Below the pieces are notes generated by a model. The model was not told where the DNA came from, made no database searches, and worked only from the letters and a program-made list of their open reading frames with translations. From Kangiella taiwanensis (GTDB lineage: Bacteria > Pseudomonadota > Gammaproteobacteria > Enterobacterales > Kangiellaceae), in contig NZ_JAHCLT010000003.1 of assembly GCF_020005165.1 (NCBI RefSeq), forward strand, positions 186,001-250,000: a stretch of 64,000 nt of DNA. The letters are read 5' to 3'. The position numbers and the translations under genes were made by a program. Below, piece after piece: positions 17,447 to 25,982 of this stretch (positions within the stretch are counted from its first letter, which is position 1; each line of letters starts with the position of its first letter).

Positions 17447-18475
17447 TTACTCTTCATTATCAGTATTTAATAATAACTGAGCAACCTTGTCTTGAATAGC
17501 CTGCGGTACTTGTCTTTCTATTTCTGTGATAGCTTTATTAATTGCAAACAATGTTGCTTTACTATCTGCTGAGCCATGACTTTTGATTACGATTTCGCGT
17601 AATCCTAACAGACTTGCACCATTGTACTGGTCGGGGTTGATGCGGCGCTGGAAACGCTTTAGCAGTGGCCATACTAACGCCGACACCGCCCTACTCCATA
17701 AACCACTCGTAAACTCAGTTTTTAGTTGATCATACAGGAAACGCGTGATGCCTTCGCAGGCCTTAAGCACGTTGTTACCTGTAAAACCGTCACAGACCAC
17801 AACGTCGACATTACCATCAAAGATTTCATTCGCCTCGATATAGCCAACATAGTCAATTTCAGACTGACTAGAAAGCATGTCTCCAGCAAGTTTGATGCTA
17901 TCGCGACCTTTTATTGCTTCTTCACCAATATTCAATAACGCCACACGAGGGTTTTCAATACCATCAGCTAATTCACTTAATACGTGTCCCATGATGGCGA
18001 AGCTGGTTAATTGCTCTGCGCTGGCATCAATATTAGCGCCTAAATCGAGCATGTTGGTGACGGAACCTTTACGGTTCGGCAACTCAGCCGTTACAGCAGG
18101 ACGTTCAATACCTGGTAAAGTGCCCAATAAAACGGTAGCCAATGCCATTAAGGCACCCGTATTACCTGAACTAACACAAGCATCAGCCTTACCATCCCTA
18201 ACCAGCTCGAGACTTTTACGCATTGAAGAATCAGGCTTTCGGCGTAAAGCAACAGATGGCTTTTCCGACATACCAATAACTTCAGACGCAGGTTGAACTT
18301 GTAGTCTATCGCCGAACTGGGGCTGGTGTTTCAGATGGGTATCGAGTTCTTGCTGAGGGCCAACAAGGAATATTTGAAGATCAGGATGTTGCTGCAGCGC
18401 GGAAATTGCTGCGGGAATAATAACAGAGGGGCCATAATCGCCCCCCATGCAATCAATCGCTAGCGTTTTTGTCAC
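17447..18475 (-). CDS. plsX: Phosphate acyltransferase PlsX
   Basis: A 342-residue peripheral membrane enzyme making acyl-phosphate from acyl-ACP, the first step of phospholipid synthesis by the PlsX/PlsY route. Family signatures are LAIDCMGGDYGPSVIIPA at the N-terminus, SSGNTGALMALA, LDLGAN and VVCDGFTGNNVLKACEG. It lies between rpmF and fabH, the standard order. Confidence 0.95.
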   Translation of the reverse strand: MTKTLAIDCMGGDYGPSVIIPAAISALQQHPDLQIFLVGPQQELDTHLKHQPQFGDRLQVQPASEVIGMSEKPSVALRRKPDSSMRKSLELVRDGKADACVSSGNTGALMALATVLLGTLPGIERPAVTAELPNRKGSVTNMLDLGANIDASAEQLTSFAIMGHVLSELADGIENPRVALLNIGEEAIKGRDSIKLAGDMLSSQSEIDYVGYIEANEIFDGNVDVVVCDGFTGNNVLKACEGITRFLYDQLKTEFTSGLWSRAVSALVWPLLKRFQRRINPDQYNGASLLGLREIVIKSHGSADSKATLFAINKAITEIERQVPQAIQDKVAQLLLNTDNEE

Positions 18476-18521
18476 GGAAGATCCGTTTGATCAAAAACCA
18501 AGTGAATTTAATAGAAGACTA

Positions 18522-18686
18522 TTAAACTACTTTGCGACCTTTGTAGAAACCGTCTTTAGTCACGTGGTGACGACGATGAACTTCACCAGTTTCGTTCTCT
18601 ACTGACAACGTTGGTGCAGTCAAAGAGTCGTGCGAACGACGCATACCACGCTTCGAGCGAGTTTTGCGATTCTGTTGTACAGCCAT
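18522..18686 (-). CDS. rpmF: 50S ribosomal protein L32
   Basis: A short gene found by translating the minus strand: a 54-residue basic protein beginning [20 protein letters not shown] and ending [11 protein letters not shown], clearly bL32. The four zinc-ribbon cysteines found in some L32 proteins are absent, as is common in gammaproteobacteria. A Shine-Dalgarno-like GGAGAT precedes the ATG. It sits between yceD (14 bp upstream) and plsX, the conserved yceD-rpmF-plsX arrangement. Confidence 0.96.
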   Translation of the reverse strand: MAVQQNRKTRSKRGMRRSHDSLTAPTLSVENETGEVHRRHHVTKDGFYKGRKVV

Positions 18687-18700
18687 TTTAAATCTCCTGC

Positions 18701-19225
18701 TTAATCAAACTTTAAATCTTTCAAAGCGTTGAAAGGGTTATCTTTCTCAGCTTGTTCAATACTTTCTTCAGGAAGCTCACCACTTTCGTAAGCGTCCATA
18801 TCTTCACACTCACCATATAAAGCTACAGCGGGCAAAGACAAAATTAATTCGTCTTCTACGACTGTTTTTAAATGCAAACCGTCGTCATCAACTAAAACTG
18901 GGTCGCCGTCATCAGGCACATGCTCCATCCGCTCTTCCGAGTACACCGGATAGATAATCACTTCGTGGTCGATTTGATAAGGAAAAGGCTCTAAACAGCC
19001 CTGACAAATCAATTCGACTTCACCCTTGAGGCTCAGCTCAAGCATAGTGATGCGAGTATCTTCTACTCTATCCCCTTTAATACTACAAACAATTTCGCCT
19101 TTATCGGAGGCCAGCTCCTGACGAAATCGGTCTAAGTATTCCAGATCGAGTGTGGCGTTTATTTCTTTCTCTTGATCCGCAAACTTGTAGGGATCAACAG
19201 ACGCCGGTAACCTGCGACTTGACAT
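18701..19225 (-). CDS. yceD: YceD family protein (DUF177), 23S rRNA accumulation factor
   Basis: A 174-residue acidic protein of the DUF177 family, encoded next to rpmF in most bacteria and linked to 23S rRNA accumulation. The [11 protein letters not shown] motif lies near residue 95, and the acidic C-terminus ([15 protein letters not shown]-type region, then [11 protein letters not shown]) is typical. The molecular mechanism is not established. It is the first gene of the yceD-rpmF-plsX-fab series. Confidence 0.92.
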   Translation of the reverse strand: MSSRRLPASVDPYKFADQEKEINATLDLEYLDRFRQELASDKGEIVCSIKGDRVEDTRITMLELSLKGEVELICQGCLEPFPYQIDHEVIIYPVYSEERMEHVPDDGDPVLVDDDGLHLKTVVEDELILSLPAVALYGECEDMDAYESGELPEESIEQAEKDNPFNALKDLKFD

Positions 19226-19626
19226 AGGCGCGCAATAATACAGATATCTTGGGTTTTAGTCAAAGCAAACCCACTATTTTTGGTGATTTTTTGCCTCAAA
19301 ACCGAAGATTTGGTTGATTTCTTAGCAAATTCACACAAAATGTAGGCTAACTACTTGTTTCTACCATGAATTTTATCTGTTATCTGATAAGACAACAAGC
19401 CTAAAGTTTAGGTTATTTGATTACTCCGTCATTCCCGCGAAGGCGGGAATCTACGGAAGTCTTATCACTCTGGTCTAAGTTTGCTTCATATCCAAAACAC
19501 ACGAAACTACTTAAAAGCACAACTCACGATCATAAGGATAGATTCCCGCCTTCGCGGGAATGACGAGGGTGTATATTTTAGTTAAACTACTCTTTCTTGA
19601 AGCCTTATATTTAAAAAGCTCAACTT
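19226..19626. other. yceD-yceF divergent intergenic region
   Basis: A 401-bp gene-free stretch between divergently transcribed genes. It must hold the promoter of the yceD-fab series and that of the Maf-family gene. Its main feature is the inverted REP pair (19427-19565). Nothing else in it looks like a gene. Confidence 0.6.
19427..19565. repeat. REP-type inverted pair (REPIN-like)
   Basis: Two 27-base units, each itself a palindrome (ATTCCCGC gaa GGCGGGAAT type), lie in perfect inverted orientation at 19427-19453 and 19539-19565, separated by 85 bp. The unit belongs to the widespread ATTCCCGC...GCGGGAAT class of bacterial interspersed palindromes. A single related palindrome occurs at 16256-16278. 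The paired inverted layout is that of REPINs, which are mobilised in trans by RAYT transposases; none is in the window. Confidence 0.8.
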
Positions 19627-20214
19627 ATGACAACCACGAAAAACATTGTCCTCGCCTCTTCTTCACCTTATCGAAAGGAGTTACTCAACCGCATCCTTGA
19701 TGATTTCATCTGTGAGTCACCCGATATCGACGAAACACCTTTCCCAGATGAAGAGCCCGTCGAACATGTTGCGCGCCTAGCTGAACAAAAAGCTATGACC
19801 GTAGGCATAAACCACCCTGAGAGTATTATTATTGGCTCCGACCAAATTTGCGTCTTAGAAGGAAAAATTCTCGGTAAACCACATACCGCAGACAAAGCTA
19901 TCGAACAGCTTCAAGCTTGTAGCGGCAAAACCGTTAATTTTTATACATCACTGTGTGTGTTAGAAGGTGGTAAAGAAGGTCAGGATTTGAGCGTGGTCAT
20001 TACTGAAGTCAAGTTCAGGGAATTAGATAAAGGCGAAATCGAACGTTATGTAAAACGTGAACAACCGCTCGACTGCGCAGGCTCCTTTAAGTGCGAAGGA
20101 CTTGGTATCGCCCTATTTGAGTCCTTATCCTCGAAAGATCCCACTGCCTTGATTGGGCTACCACTGATTACTCTGTCGGAGAGCCTGAGGAAAGTGGGAG
20201 TTCAGGTAATATAG
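19627..20214 (+). CDS. yceF: Maf-family nucleotide pyrophosphatase, YceF type
   Basis: A 195-residue Maf-like enzyme. LASSSPYRKELL at the N-terminus, GSDQI in the centre and GSFKCEGLGI near 155 place it in the YceF branch, which hydrolyses 7-methyl-GTP rather than dTTP/UTP. It is divergent from yceD, the same neighbourhood as in E. coli, where yceF also faces yceD-rpmF-plsX. Length is normal. Confidence 0.92.
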   Translation: MTTTKNIVLASSSPYRKELLNRILDDFICESPDIDETPFPDEEPVEHVARLAEQKAMTVGINHPESIIIGSDQICVLEGKILGKPHTADKAIEQLQACSGKTVNFYTSLCVLEGGKEGQDLSVVITEVKFRELDKGEIERYVKREQPLDCAGSFKCEGLGIALFESLSSKDPTALIGLPLITLSESLRKVGVQVI

Positions 20215-20259
20215 CCTAAACATTAATGATGTGAATTATAAACTATAGAAAGACTCACT

Positions 20260-20910
20260 TTATAGTGATAAGTAATGCTCAGCATAAAAGCTTCGCATGA
20301 AATCAAGTGCGAACTCTTCTGTCCATTGAGTATCTCCTTCGATTAGGTTTCTAAACTCTTTTTTAAACATTTGAGTTTTTTTAAAGGCACTGAACTTTTC
20401 TTTCTTAAATTTATTAAACTCGTCTTTAGACATATTTAGATTTTTTGTCACCACACCTGACTTAATCAACAAAACCTTATAACTTTCGTATGTTGAGCCG
20501 TACCCCATATGAACATAAGTATCAATATCACCAGTAGGAATAATCAGTGTTCCAGTGTACCAAGTGGCATTTATCATTCCTTTGCCTGGAAACAAATCTT
20601 TTAGGATACTTTTCCTCACTCTTTCGTCCTCCGGATGCTCCCACTGTAACTCGATAGAAACATCATCAAGTATTAACTTACTGTCAACAATACTCCATTG
20701 AGCGAGATACCCCCTCCAATTGGAAGACCAAATAGCTGCTTGTTCGGGAATTTCCCAATCTATGTCTTTCAAATAAGGTGTCAAAGGGTTTGTGTTTAAT
20801 AAATACTCTTTCTTGTCAATGTAAATTGTATCTGGTGTTTGGGCAGTGGCATGTAATACAACTGAAAAAACTAAAAGGATAAAACTCAAAAGTGCTTTCC
20901 CGATAATCAT
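20260..20910 (-). CDS. Secreted protein of unknown function
   Basis: A 216-residue protein with a signal peptide (about residues 1-23, ALLSFILLVFSVVLHATAQ). The mature part has many aromatic and charged residues (EIPEQAAIWSSNWRGYLAQW) and a Lys-rich segment near 165-190. No catalytic motif or family is recognised. The gene appears more AT-rich than its neighbours, and convergent with yceF. Recent acquisition is possible but not shown. Confidence 0.68.
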   Translation of the reverse strand: MIIGKALLSFILLVFSVVLHATAQTPDTIYIDKKEYLLNTNPLTPYLKDIDWEIPEQAAIWSSNWRGYLAQWSIVDSKLILDDVSIELQWEHPEDERVRKSILKDLFPGKGMINATWYTGTLIIPTGDIDTYVHMGYGSTYESYKVLLIKSGVVTKNLNMSKDEFNKFKKEKFSAFKKTQMFKKEFRNLIEGDTQWTEEFALDFMRSFYAEHYLSL

Positions 20911-21084
20911 AATATCTTCTCTTATTAAGGATATAAAAATTTTAATACCAATATAACGTAAGTTGAATTACTTCGCTTTATCAACTAATCCATCTCTCGC
21001 AAGCTCACTCTTCGCCTAGAAAGCTCTATCAAGATTGTTGGCCTTCAACTTTGACAGCACCAACCAACAATAACCTATCAATGC

Positions 21085-21834
21085 TTATAACTCTTTAATC
21101 AACGCCACCCCACGCTGACAAGCGGATAAATACCCTTCACCAAATAAGTTATAGTGGTTTAAGTAGTGGTAAAGGTTATAAATTACCTTCTTTGTACCAT
21201 ATTCTTGGCTTCTAGGTAATACGTCATGATAGGCATCATAGAAATGATGATTAAAGCCACCGAACATTTCGGTCATGGCGATATCTACTTCTCTATCGCC
21301 GAAATAAACCGCAGGATCAATCAGCCAAACGTCTGTCTCATCGAACATGACATTGCCTGACCATAAATCACCATGGACAAGGCTCGCATGCTCACAGTGT
21401 TCGTTTAACCAATCAATCAAACGCTCTCGATGGTTACTCAAAATCTCAAGAAAACTCTCGCGAACTCTTTGTGAGTCGATTAATTCAACTTGGAACATGA
21501 GGCGCTTTTCGTAAAAGAAGTGCCCCCAGTCATGGTACAAACCATTTTCCTGCGGGTTGAGGCCAATGTAATTATTTTCATCCAACCCAAACTGCTCAAA
21601 CTTTATACAGTGCAACTTGGCCAGCTCATGACCCAAAGTTTGCATTTGTTTGGCGCTCGGGCTTGTGGACTTTATCTTCTCAAGCACTAACTCCCGCTCG
21701 GTGACGCTCAAAACTTGTGGAACCCGAAGATTAAGCTGGTGAGAGGCTATAGTTTCTCTTAACAACTCTAGGCCTGATGCTTCTTTTATAAGCTGATCGG
21801 AAAAGCGAGAACTGTTGTGCTTGGTAAAGCTCAT
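21085..21834 (-). CDS. Fructosamine kinase family protein (YniA-like)
   Basis: A 249-residue kinase-like protein. HGDLWSGNVMF near residue 155 is the catalytic loop of aminoglycoside/choline/fructosamine kinases, and LIDPAVYFGDREVDIAMTEMFGGF near 173 holds the metal-binding DPA. HELAKLH and the region DNYIG fit ketosamine-3-kinase relatives, which phosphorylate glycated amines for deglycation. It is about 40 residues shorter than typical YniA at the N-terminus, where the Gly-rich loop is hard to see. It is 3 bp downstream of the macro-domain gene, so they are probably one operon. Confidence 0.87.
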   Translation of the reverse strand: MSFTKHNSSRFSDQLIKEASGLELLRETIASHQLNLRVPQVLSVTERELVLEKIKSTSPSAKQMQTLGHELAKLHCIKFEQFGLDENNYIGLNPQENGLYHDWGHFFYEKRLMFQVELIDSQRVRESFLEILSNHRERLIDWLNEHCEHASLVHGDLWSGNVMFDETDVWLIDPAVYFGDREVDIAMTEMFGGFNHHFYDAYHDVLPRSQEYGTKKVIYNLYHYLNHYNLFGEGYLSACQRGVALIKEL

Positions 21835-21837
21835 AAA

Positions 21838-22338
21838 CTATGAATTAAGGAGTTGTCTGTATATATCGAGATCATCATCGCCAAAGCAGCAAAATGTTAT
21901 GTCGAGCTCTACCCCCCTGCTCTGCAAGAAGTTTTTACAACTCGACACTGCGATTGATGCCGCTTCCTGTTTCGGGTAACGGTATACGCCTGTGCTAATG
22001 CAGGGGAAAGCGATGCTGCGTATATCATGCTCCACAGCCAACTTTAGGGATTCCTGATAGCAGCTTTTCAATAATTCCGCTTCGCCATGATCGCCACCTT
22101 TCCAAACGGGACCGACGGTATGAATGACGAACCTAGCTGGTAAGTTATAACCTTGAGTGACTTTAGCTTGACCGGTTTCACAACCGTTCAGTTTTTTACA
22201 GGCTTCTAATAACTCTGGTCCAGCTGCACGATGAATAGCACCGTCGACTCCGCCGCCTCCGAGTAACGACTTATTCGCTGCGTTAACAATCGCGTCCACA
22301 GCGAGATGAGTAATGTCGCCAGCATCTAATTTGAGCAT
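21838..22338 (-). CDS. Macro domain protein (O-acetyl-ADP-ribose deacetylase-like)
   Basis: A 166-residue macro domain close to E. coli YmdB, which deacetylates O-acetyl-ADP-ribose and can remove ADP-ribose from proteins. [22 protein letters not shown] (in part, residues about 22-43) and [12 protein letters not shown] are the ligand-binding loops. The frame opens at 22353, overlapping the upstream acetyltransferase by 4 bp. I prefer ATG 22338 because GAGGAG directly precedes it. It is flanked by an acetyltransferase and a fructosamine kinase in one tight group. Confidence 0.9.
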   Translation of the reverse strand: MLKLDAGDITHLAVDAIVNAANKSLLGGGGVDGAIHRAAGPELLEACKKLNGCETGQAKVTQGYNLPARFVIHTVGPVWKGGDHGEAELLKSCYQESLKLAVEHDIRSIAFPCISTGVYRYPKQEAASIAVSSCKNFLQSRGVELDITFCCFGDDDLDIYRQLLNS

Positions 22339-22349
22339 ACACTCCTCTA

Positions 22350-22916
22350 TCATCTTTGTTTTTGCTGGTTGTATTTGTTGGCAAAGTAATCTTTAGCGGT
22401 AATGCTATAAACATCAGCTTCTTTACCGAACAAGGAAATTCGCTCGTCAAAAGTTTCACCAACGCGCTCCGCCACAGCAACTGACTTATCATTTCCTGGC
22501 TGGATTAAACTAATCATTCGGGTCAACTTCATGCGACCAAAAGCGTAACCTAACGCAGCTTCTGCGGCTTCAGAAGCATACCCTTTACCCCATGCACGCT
22601 TGTGTAATACCCAGCCAACCTCTTTATCGGGCCAGCCTTCCGGCTCGATAATGCCACACCGCCCGACAAAATCGCCCGACTCTTTTTCTTCAATAGCCCA
22701 CTGCCCATGCCCATGGAGCACCCAGTGGCCTGCCATTGTTGCAATACTGCGCCAAGCGTCATGCCTACTCATAGGCTCGCCAGACATTAAATAGCGCGTA
22801 ATATCAGGATCGGCCATCATCTCATAGTAATCTTCAAGATCAGACCGCTTGAAAACCCTTAGCGTTAATCGCTCGGTTTGAAGTGCGGGAATTCTTACAA
22901 CATCAACTATATCCAT
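22350..22916 (-). CDS. GNAT family N-acetyltransferase (RimJ/RimL type)
   Basis: A 188-residue acetyltransferase. [16 protein letters not shown] at the start is the RimJ/RimL-type N-terminus; [19 protein letters not shown] near residue 105 is the acetyl-CoA-binding motif A, and [12 protein letters not shown] is motif B. The substrate cannot be inferred. The frame continues to 23003, but ATG 22916 matches the family start; the extra 29 codons run into the left terminal repeat of the element at 22976-23137. It is the first gene of the acetyltransferase-macro-kinase group. Confidence 0.88.
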   Translation of the reverse strand: MDIVDVVRIPALQTERLTLRVFKRSDLEDYYEMMADPDITRYLMSGEPMSRHDAWRSIATMAGHWVLHGHGQWAIEEKESGDFVGRCGIIEPEGWPDKEVGWVLHKRAWGKGYASEAAEAALGYAFGRMKLTRMISLIQPGNDKSVAVAERVGETFDERISLFGKEADVYSITAKDYFANKYNQQKQR

Positions 22917-22975
22917 ACGTATACTCTTTTGACGTTTATTCACGAAAAAGTGACAGGGATTTGATATCCTTACCC

Positions 22976-23137
22976 TTAGAGCGTGTTGACCTTTGATATT
23001 CAATTTTTGTTCAAAGCAAAAGCGCTCTGATCGCGACGCTCGTCACTTGGTTTAGTTATTCTAAACTTGTGGCGAGCAACAATGAGCAGTGCGCTTTTGA
23101 TTGAATCCAAAGGACAGCAAAGGTCAACACGCTCTAA
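22976..23137. mobile_element. MITE-like element with 20-bp perfect terminal inverted repeats
   Basis: A 162-bp non-coding unit. TTAGAGCGTGTTGACCTTTG (22976-22995) recurs as its exact reverse complement at 23118-23137. Inside are nested imperfect palindromes: AAAAGCGC/GCGCTTTT, GCTCGTCAC/GTGGCGAGC, and a central GTTTAG/CTAAAC. No ORF is present. Size, perfect ends and a possible TA or TTA/TAA target are those of miniature inverted-repeat elements. The central GTTTAGTTATTCTAAA closely matches the centre of the fabH-fabD palindrome at 16369. Confidence 0.7.
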
Positions 23138-23164
23138 TAATACATCTTAATAAAAGGAAAACGT

Positions 23165-23692
23165 ATGTCACGAATTTTATTGGTAGTTTTCGGCTTGTTG
23201 CTATCTGCAAACGTTGCCGTCGCCTCAAACTGGGTCGGAGCTCTAGCGCCAACCTTTGAGTTAGAAGACCAGAATGGCGAAACTAAGAGTCTTGAAGACT
23301 ACAAAGGTCAATGGCTAGTGTTGTACTTTTACCCTAAAGACGACACCCCTGGCTGCACGACTGAAGCAAAAAACTTCCGCGATAAATATTTGGAGTATCA
23401 AGCTTTAAATGCTGAGATCGTGGGTATTTCATTAGACGATGTTAGCTCGCACAAAGATTTTTCAAACGCTTACAAGCTACCTTTCACCATTTTGGCAGAT
23501 GTGAATCAAGAAGCCAGTAAGGCCTATAAGGTGCTAGGTGGATTTGGTCCAATGGAATATGCCGAGCGTGAAACCTTTGTTATCGATCCACAGGGCAATA
23601 TTGTGTACCACTACCCTGACGTAGATCCAGATACCCACGCAGAGGAAGTCTACAAGCAATTGAAAATCCTGCAGAAAGAGCTAGAAGGTTAA
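23165..23692 (+). CDS. Exported BCP-type peroxiredoxin
   Basis: A 175-residue thiol peroxidase of the bacterioferritin comigratory protein class, reducing hydroperoxides. The peroxidatic Cys is C64 in YPKDDTPGCTTEA. The second Cys found five residues later in many BCPs is absent, so this would be a 1-Cys enzyme or resolve elsewhere. A signal peptide (about residues 1-20, LLVVFGLLLSANVAVA) predicts a periplasmic location, unlike cytoplasmic E. coli Bcp. An AAAAGGAAAA ribosome site precedes the ATG. It begins 28 bp after the MITE-like element, so its promoter may lie in or abut that element. Confidence 0.92.
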   Translation: MSRILLVVFGLLLSANVAVASNWVGALAPTFELEDQNGETKSLEDYKGQWLVLYFYPKDDTPGCTTEAKNFRDKYLEYQALNAEIVGISLDDVSSHKDFSNAYKLPFTILADVNQEASKAYKVLGGFGPMEYAERETFVIDPQGNIVYHYPDVDPDTHAEEVYKQLKILQKELEG

Positions 23693-23699
23693 CTTTTTA

Positions 23700-24344
23700 T
23701 TATTGTTCAGAGATTAGTTGACGAATATCGTCAATGATCGCAATCGGGGCGTGTTGCTGCAATGACTCAATCTTATGCGCCCCGTAAGTCACTCCAACAC
23801 CATGCGTTCCCGCGTTTTGAGCCATCTTTAAATCGTGCGTGGTATCACCAACCATCACCGTCTGCTCAGGTTTCACATCAAAGTGTTTCATTAGTGTGTG
23901 CAACATCGCAGGATCGGGCTTACTGTTGGACTCATCACTGGCAATAGTCGTATCAAAAAAATGTTTGAGTTTTGACTCATTTAAGACACGGTCAAGACCA
24001 TGACGCGCTTTCCCTGTAGCAACAGTTAGGTAGTAACCCTCTTCTTTTAGATGGCTCAATACATCCTCCACGCCTGCAAACACTGGGCTTGGCGTTTTGT
24101 CCCCCTCGACGTATTGATAGCGATATTCTTCGGTGATCCAGTCGTGATCATCTACCTCAGGAAAAAGTTTACGATAGCAATTGCCTAAACTTAGGCCAAT
24201 GATCGAGCGAACCTCTTCATCACTTGGAACAGGCAGCTTTAAATTTCTTGCGGTGGTTTGCATCGCTGAAACAATTCGCCCAGTCGAGTTCATTAAGGTT
24301 CCGTCCCAATCAAAAACAATCAATGGCGTTTCGAGAGTTAACAT
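23700..24344 (-). CDS. HAD-superfamily hydrolase (phosphoglycolate phosphatase-like)
   Basis: A 214-residue HAD-IA phosphatase. Motif I is FDWDGTLMNS (nucleophile in DWDGT), motif II VATGKARHG, and motif III/IV KPDPAMLHTLM followed by VMVGDTTHDLKMA. The cap region resembles Gph/PpaX-type enzymes. It is 17 bp downstream of rluC, a frequent gammaproteobacterial pairing. Substrate unproven. Confidence 0.88.
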   Translation of the reverse strand: MLTLETPLIVFDWDGTLMNSTGRIVSAMQTTARNLKLPVPSDEEVRSIIGLSLGNCYRKLFPEVDDHDWITEEYRYQYVEGDKTPSPVFAGVEDVLSHLKEEGYYLTVATGKARHGLDRVLNESKLKHFFDTTIASDESNSKPDPAMLHTLMKHFDVKPEQTVMVGDTTHDLKMAQNAGTHGVGVTYGAHKIESLQQHAPIAIIDDIRQLISEQ

Positions 24345-24361
24345 ATAGTTTCTGCTCTAAG

Positions 24362-25315
24362 CTATTTTCGTAACTGATCGATAGTGTGTTGAAGATCGTC
24401 CGGTAGCGGTGCTTCCACTTTGATCGGTTTTTTATCTTCTGGGCGTACCTTAAACTCTAATGAATAGGCATGAAGGAATAAACGCTCGCACAAGCCATCA
24501 CGTTTAAACTGCTGATTTAAAGTATCATCACCGTATTTATCATCGCCAATAAGACTACACCCCACTGACTGCGCATGTACACGAATCTGATGCGTACGCC
24601 CTGTTATGGGCTCAGCTGAGACCAAACTTAAGTCTTGGAAGCGTTCGACCACTCTAAAGCTGGTTAAACAAGGCTTACCATCATCACTGACTCGAACCAG
24701 TCGCTCACCGGATTTAACCTGAAACTTGCGTAATGGTGCATCGACAAATTTTTGCTTCGCAGGCCAAGCTCCTTTTACTAGCGCCCAATAGCGCTTTTGA
24801 ATTTTCTTTTCTTGCAGTTGCTTATGGATAAAACGCAAGGTGCTTCGACGCTTTGCAATCATCAAACAACCCGATGTATCACGGTCGAGACGATGAGCCA
24901 GCTCTAAGAATGGCGCTTTCGGCCGCAAAGCTCTCAGCGCTTCAATCACACCAAAGCTCATACCGCTACCGCCATGAACCGCCATACCAGAGGGCTTGTT
25001 GATGACGATAATGCGATCATCTTCATGAATAATGGCATCTTCCAACGACTGCACAACGTTTAGTTTCACAGGAACTTCTTGCTCGCGCTGTGCTGTTTGG
25101 ACTGGCGGGATTCGTACCGTATCCCCAGCTTCAATTTTATACTCTGCTTTGATACGCCCTTTATTGACGCGCACCTCACCCTTACGCAACATTTTGTAAA
25201 TGCGTGACTTGGGAACGCCTTTAAGCGTTTTCATCAGGTAATTATCAATGCGCTGCCCTTCTTCTTCGGCACTGACTTCGACGAATCGAACTTTTGGGCG
25301 GGTATCTTTACTCAT
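24362..25315 (-). CDS. rluC: 23S rRNA pseudouridine(955/2504/2580) synthase
   Basis: A 317-residue RNA modification enzyme. An N-terminal S4 RNA-binding domain (about residues 20-80, SRIYKMLRKGEVRVNKGRIK) precedes the RsuA/RluA catalytic domain with D144 in HRLDRDTSG. The start at ATG 25315 (MSKDTRPKVRFVEV) is preferred over the TTG nine bases upstream. It is divergent from rne, as in E. coli and most relatives, with a 667-bp gap between. Confidence 0.94.
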   Translation of the reverse strand: MSKDTRPKVRFVEVSAEEEGQRIDNYLMKTLKGVPKSRIYKMLRKGEVRVNKGRIKAEYKIEAGDTVRIPPVQTAQREQEVPVKLNVVQSLEDAIIHEDDRIIVINKPSGMAVHGGSGMSFGVIEALRALRPKAPFLELAHRLDRDTSGCLMIAKRRSTLRFIHKQLQEKKIQKRYWALVKGAWPAKQKFVDAPLRKFQVKSGERLVRVSDDGKPCLTSFRVVERFQDLSLVSAEPITGRTHQIRVHAQSVGCSLIGDDKYGDDTLNQQFKRDGLCERLFLHAYSLEFKVRPEDKKPIKVEAPLPDDLQHTIDQLRK

Positions 25316-25982
25316 CGGCCGCAACTATACCTGAAATTGCCTAAAAACAACACCTTGGGCTACGCTATTATGATAAAGATAAAAGTAGCCAATTGCCTTC
25401 AGAAAGCTGAAAATCAAGAACTTAAATATAATAGTCGTTGCTGGAATCCATATATCTGTTTATAATACCGAAACGGAGATCTTAGTGCTCCGATGAGAAG
25501 CGAGGCGTATTGGTATAAGAACAATACCAATCAAGAACAGAGCCTCACACGATATTGGTGCTGGATGTAAACCCACAAAGCGTTTAACGCATGGTTATAC
25601 CAACACCCCCGAAAGAATTTTATGTAATAACACCGGACACGGTGGCGTAACAGAATCGTAGAGCTGAGAGTATAGTAGCTGAATATCACTCCCTTCTTTT
25701 AAGGGTGGCATTCAGGAGACAACTAGAACACAGCTCGGTTAGTTTGGCTTCTTCTATGCACAAAAGCGGTAAGACGTGGAATAGCCAAACAGGAAATAAG
25801 TGGTTAATTTTAAGCGTGGAAAGACAACTCAATGCAAGACTCTACAGTCGGATCAAGTTTGTCACAATTAAGCCAAGAAGTATTGTCTAAACAATAAGTT
25901 AGACGGTATACCTCACTCTATTCCTTAAATTCTGTTCTCGCTCTCACTGTGTTCGCAGTTTAAAAAAGAGAGTTTTTATACA
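25316..25982. other. rluC-rne intergenic region: long rne leader with hairpins
   Basis: A 667-bp stretch with no credible gene. Features are ACGGAG/CTCCG (near 25473-25492), a perfect 8-bp stem ATTGGTAT/ATACCAAT with a 7-base loop (25509-25531), a related GGTTATACCAAC (near 25592), and CCCTT/AAGGG (near 25691-25710). In E. coli, RNase E controls its own mRNA through a long structured 5' leader; a similar role here is inferred from position only. A 61-codon frame at 25705-25890 has no convincing start or composition. Confidence 0.55.

Noticed and set aside
25705-25890. 61-codon frame in the rne leader
   Set aside because: Starts with a GTG without a ribosome site and does not resemble a protein in composition.
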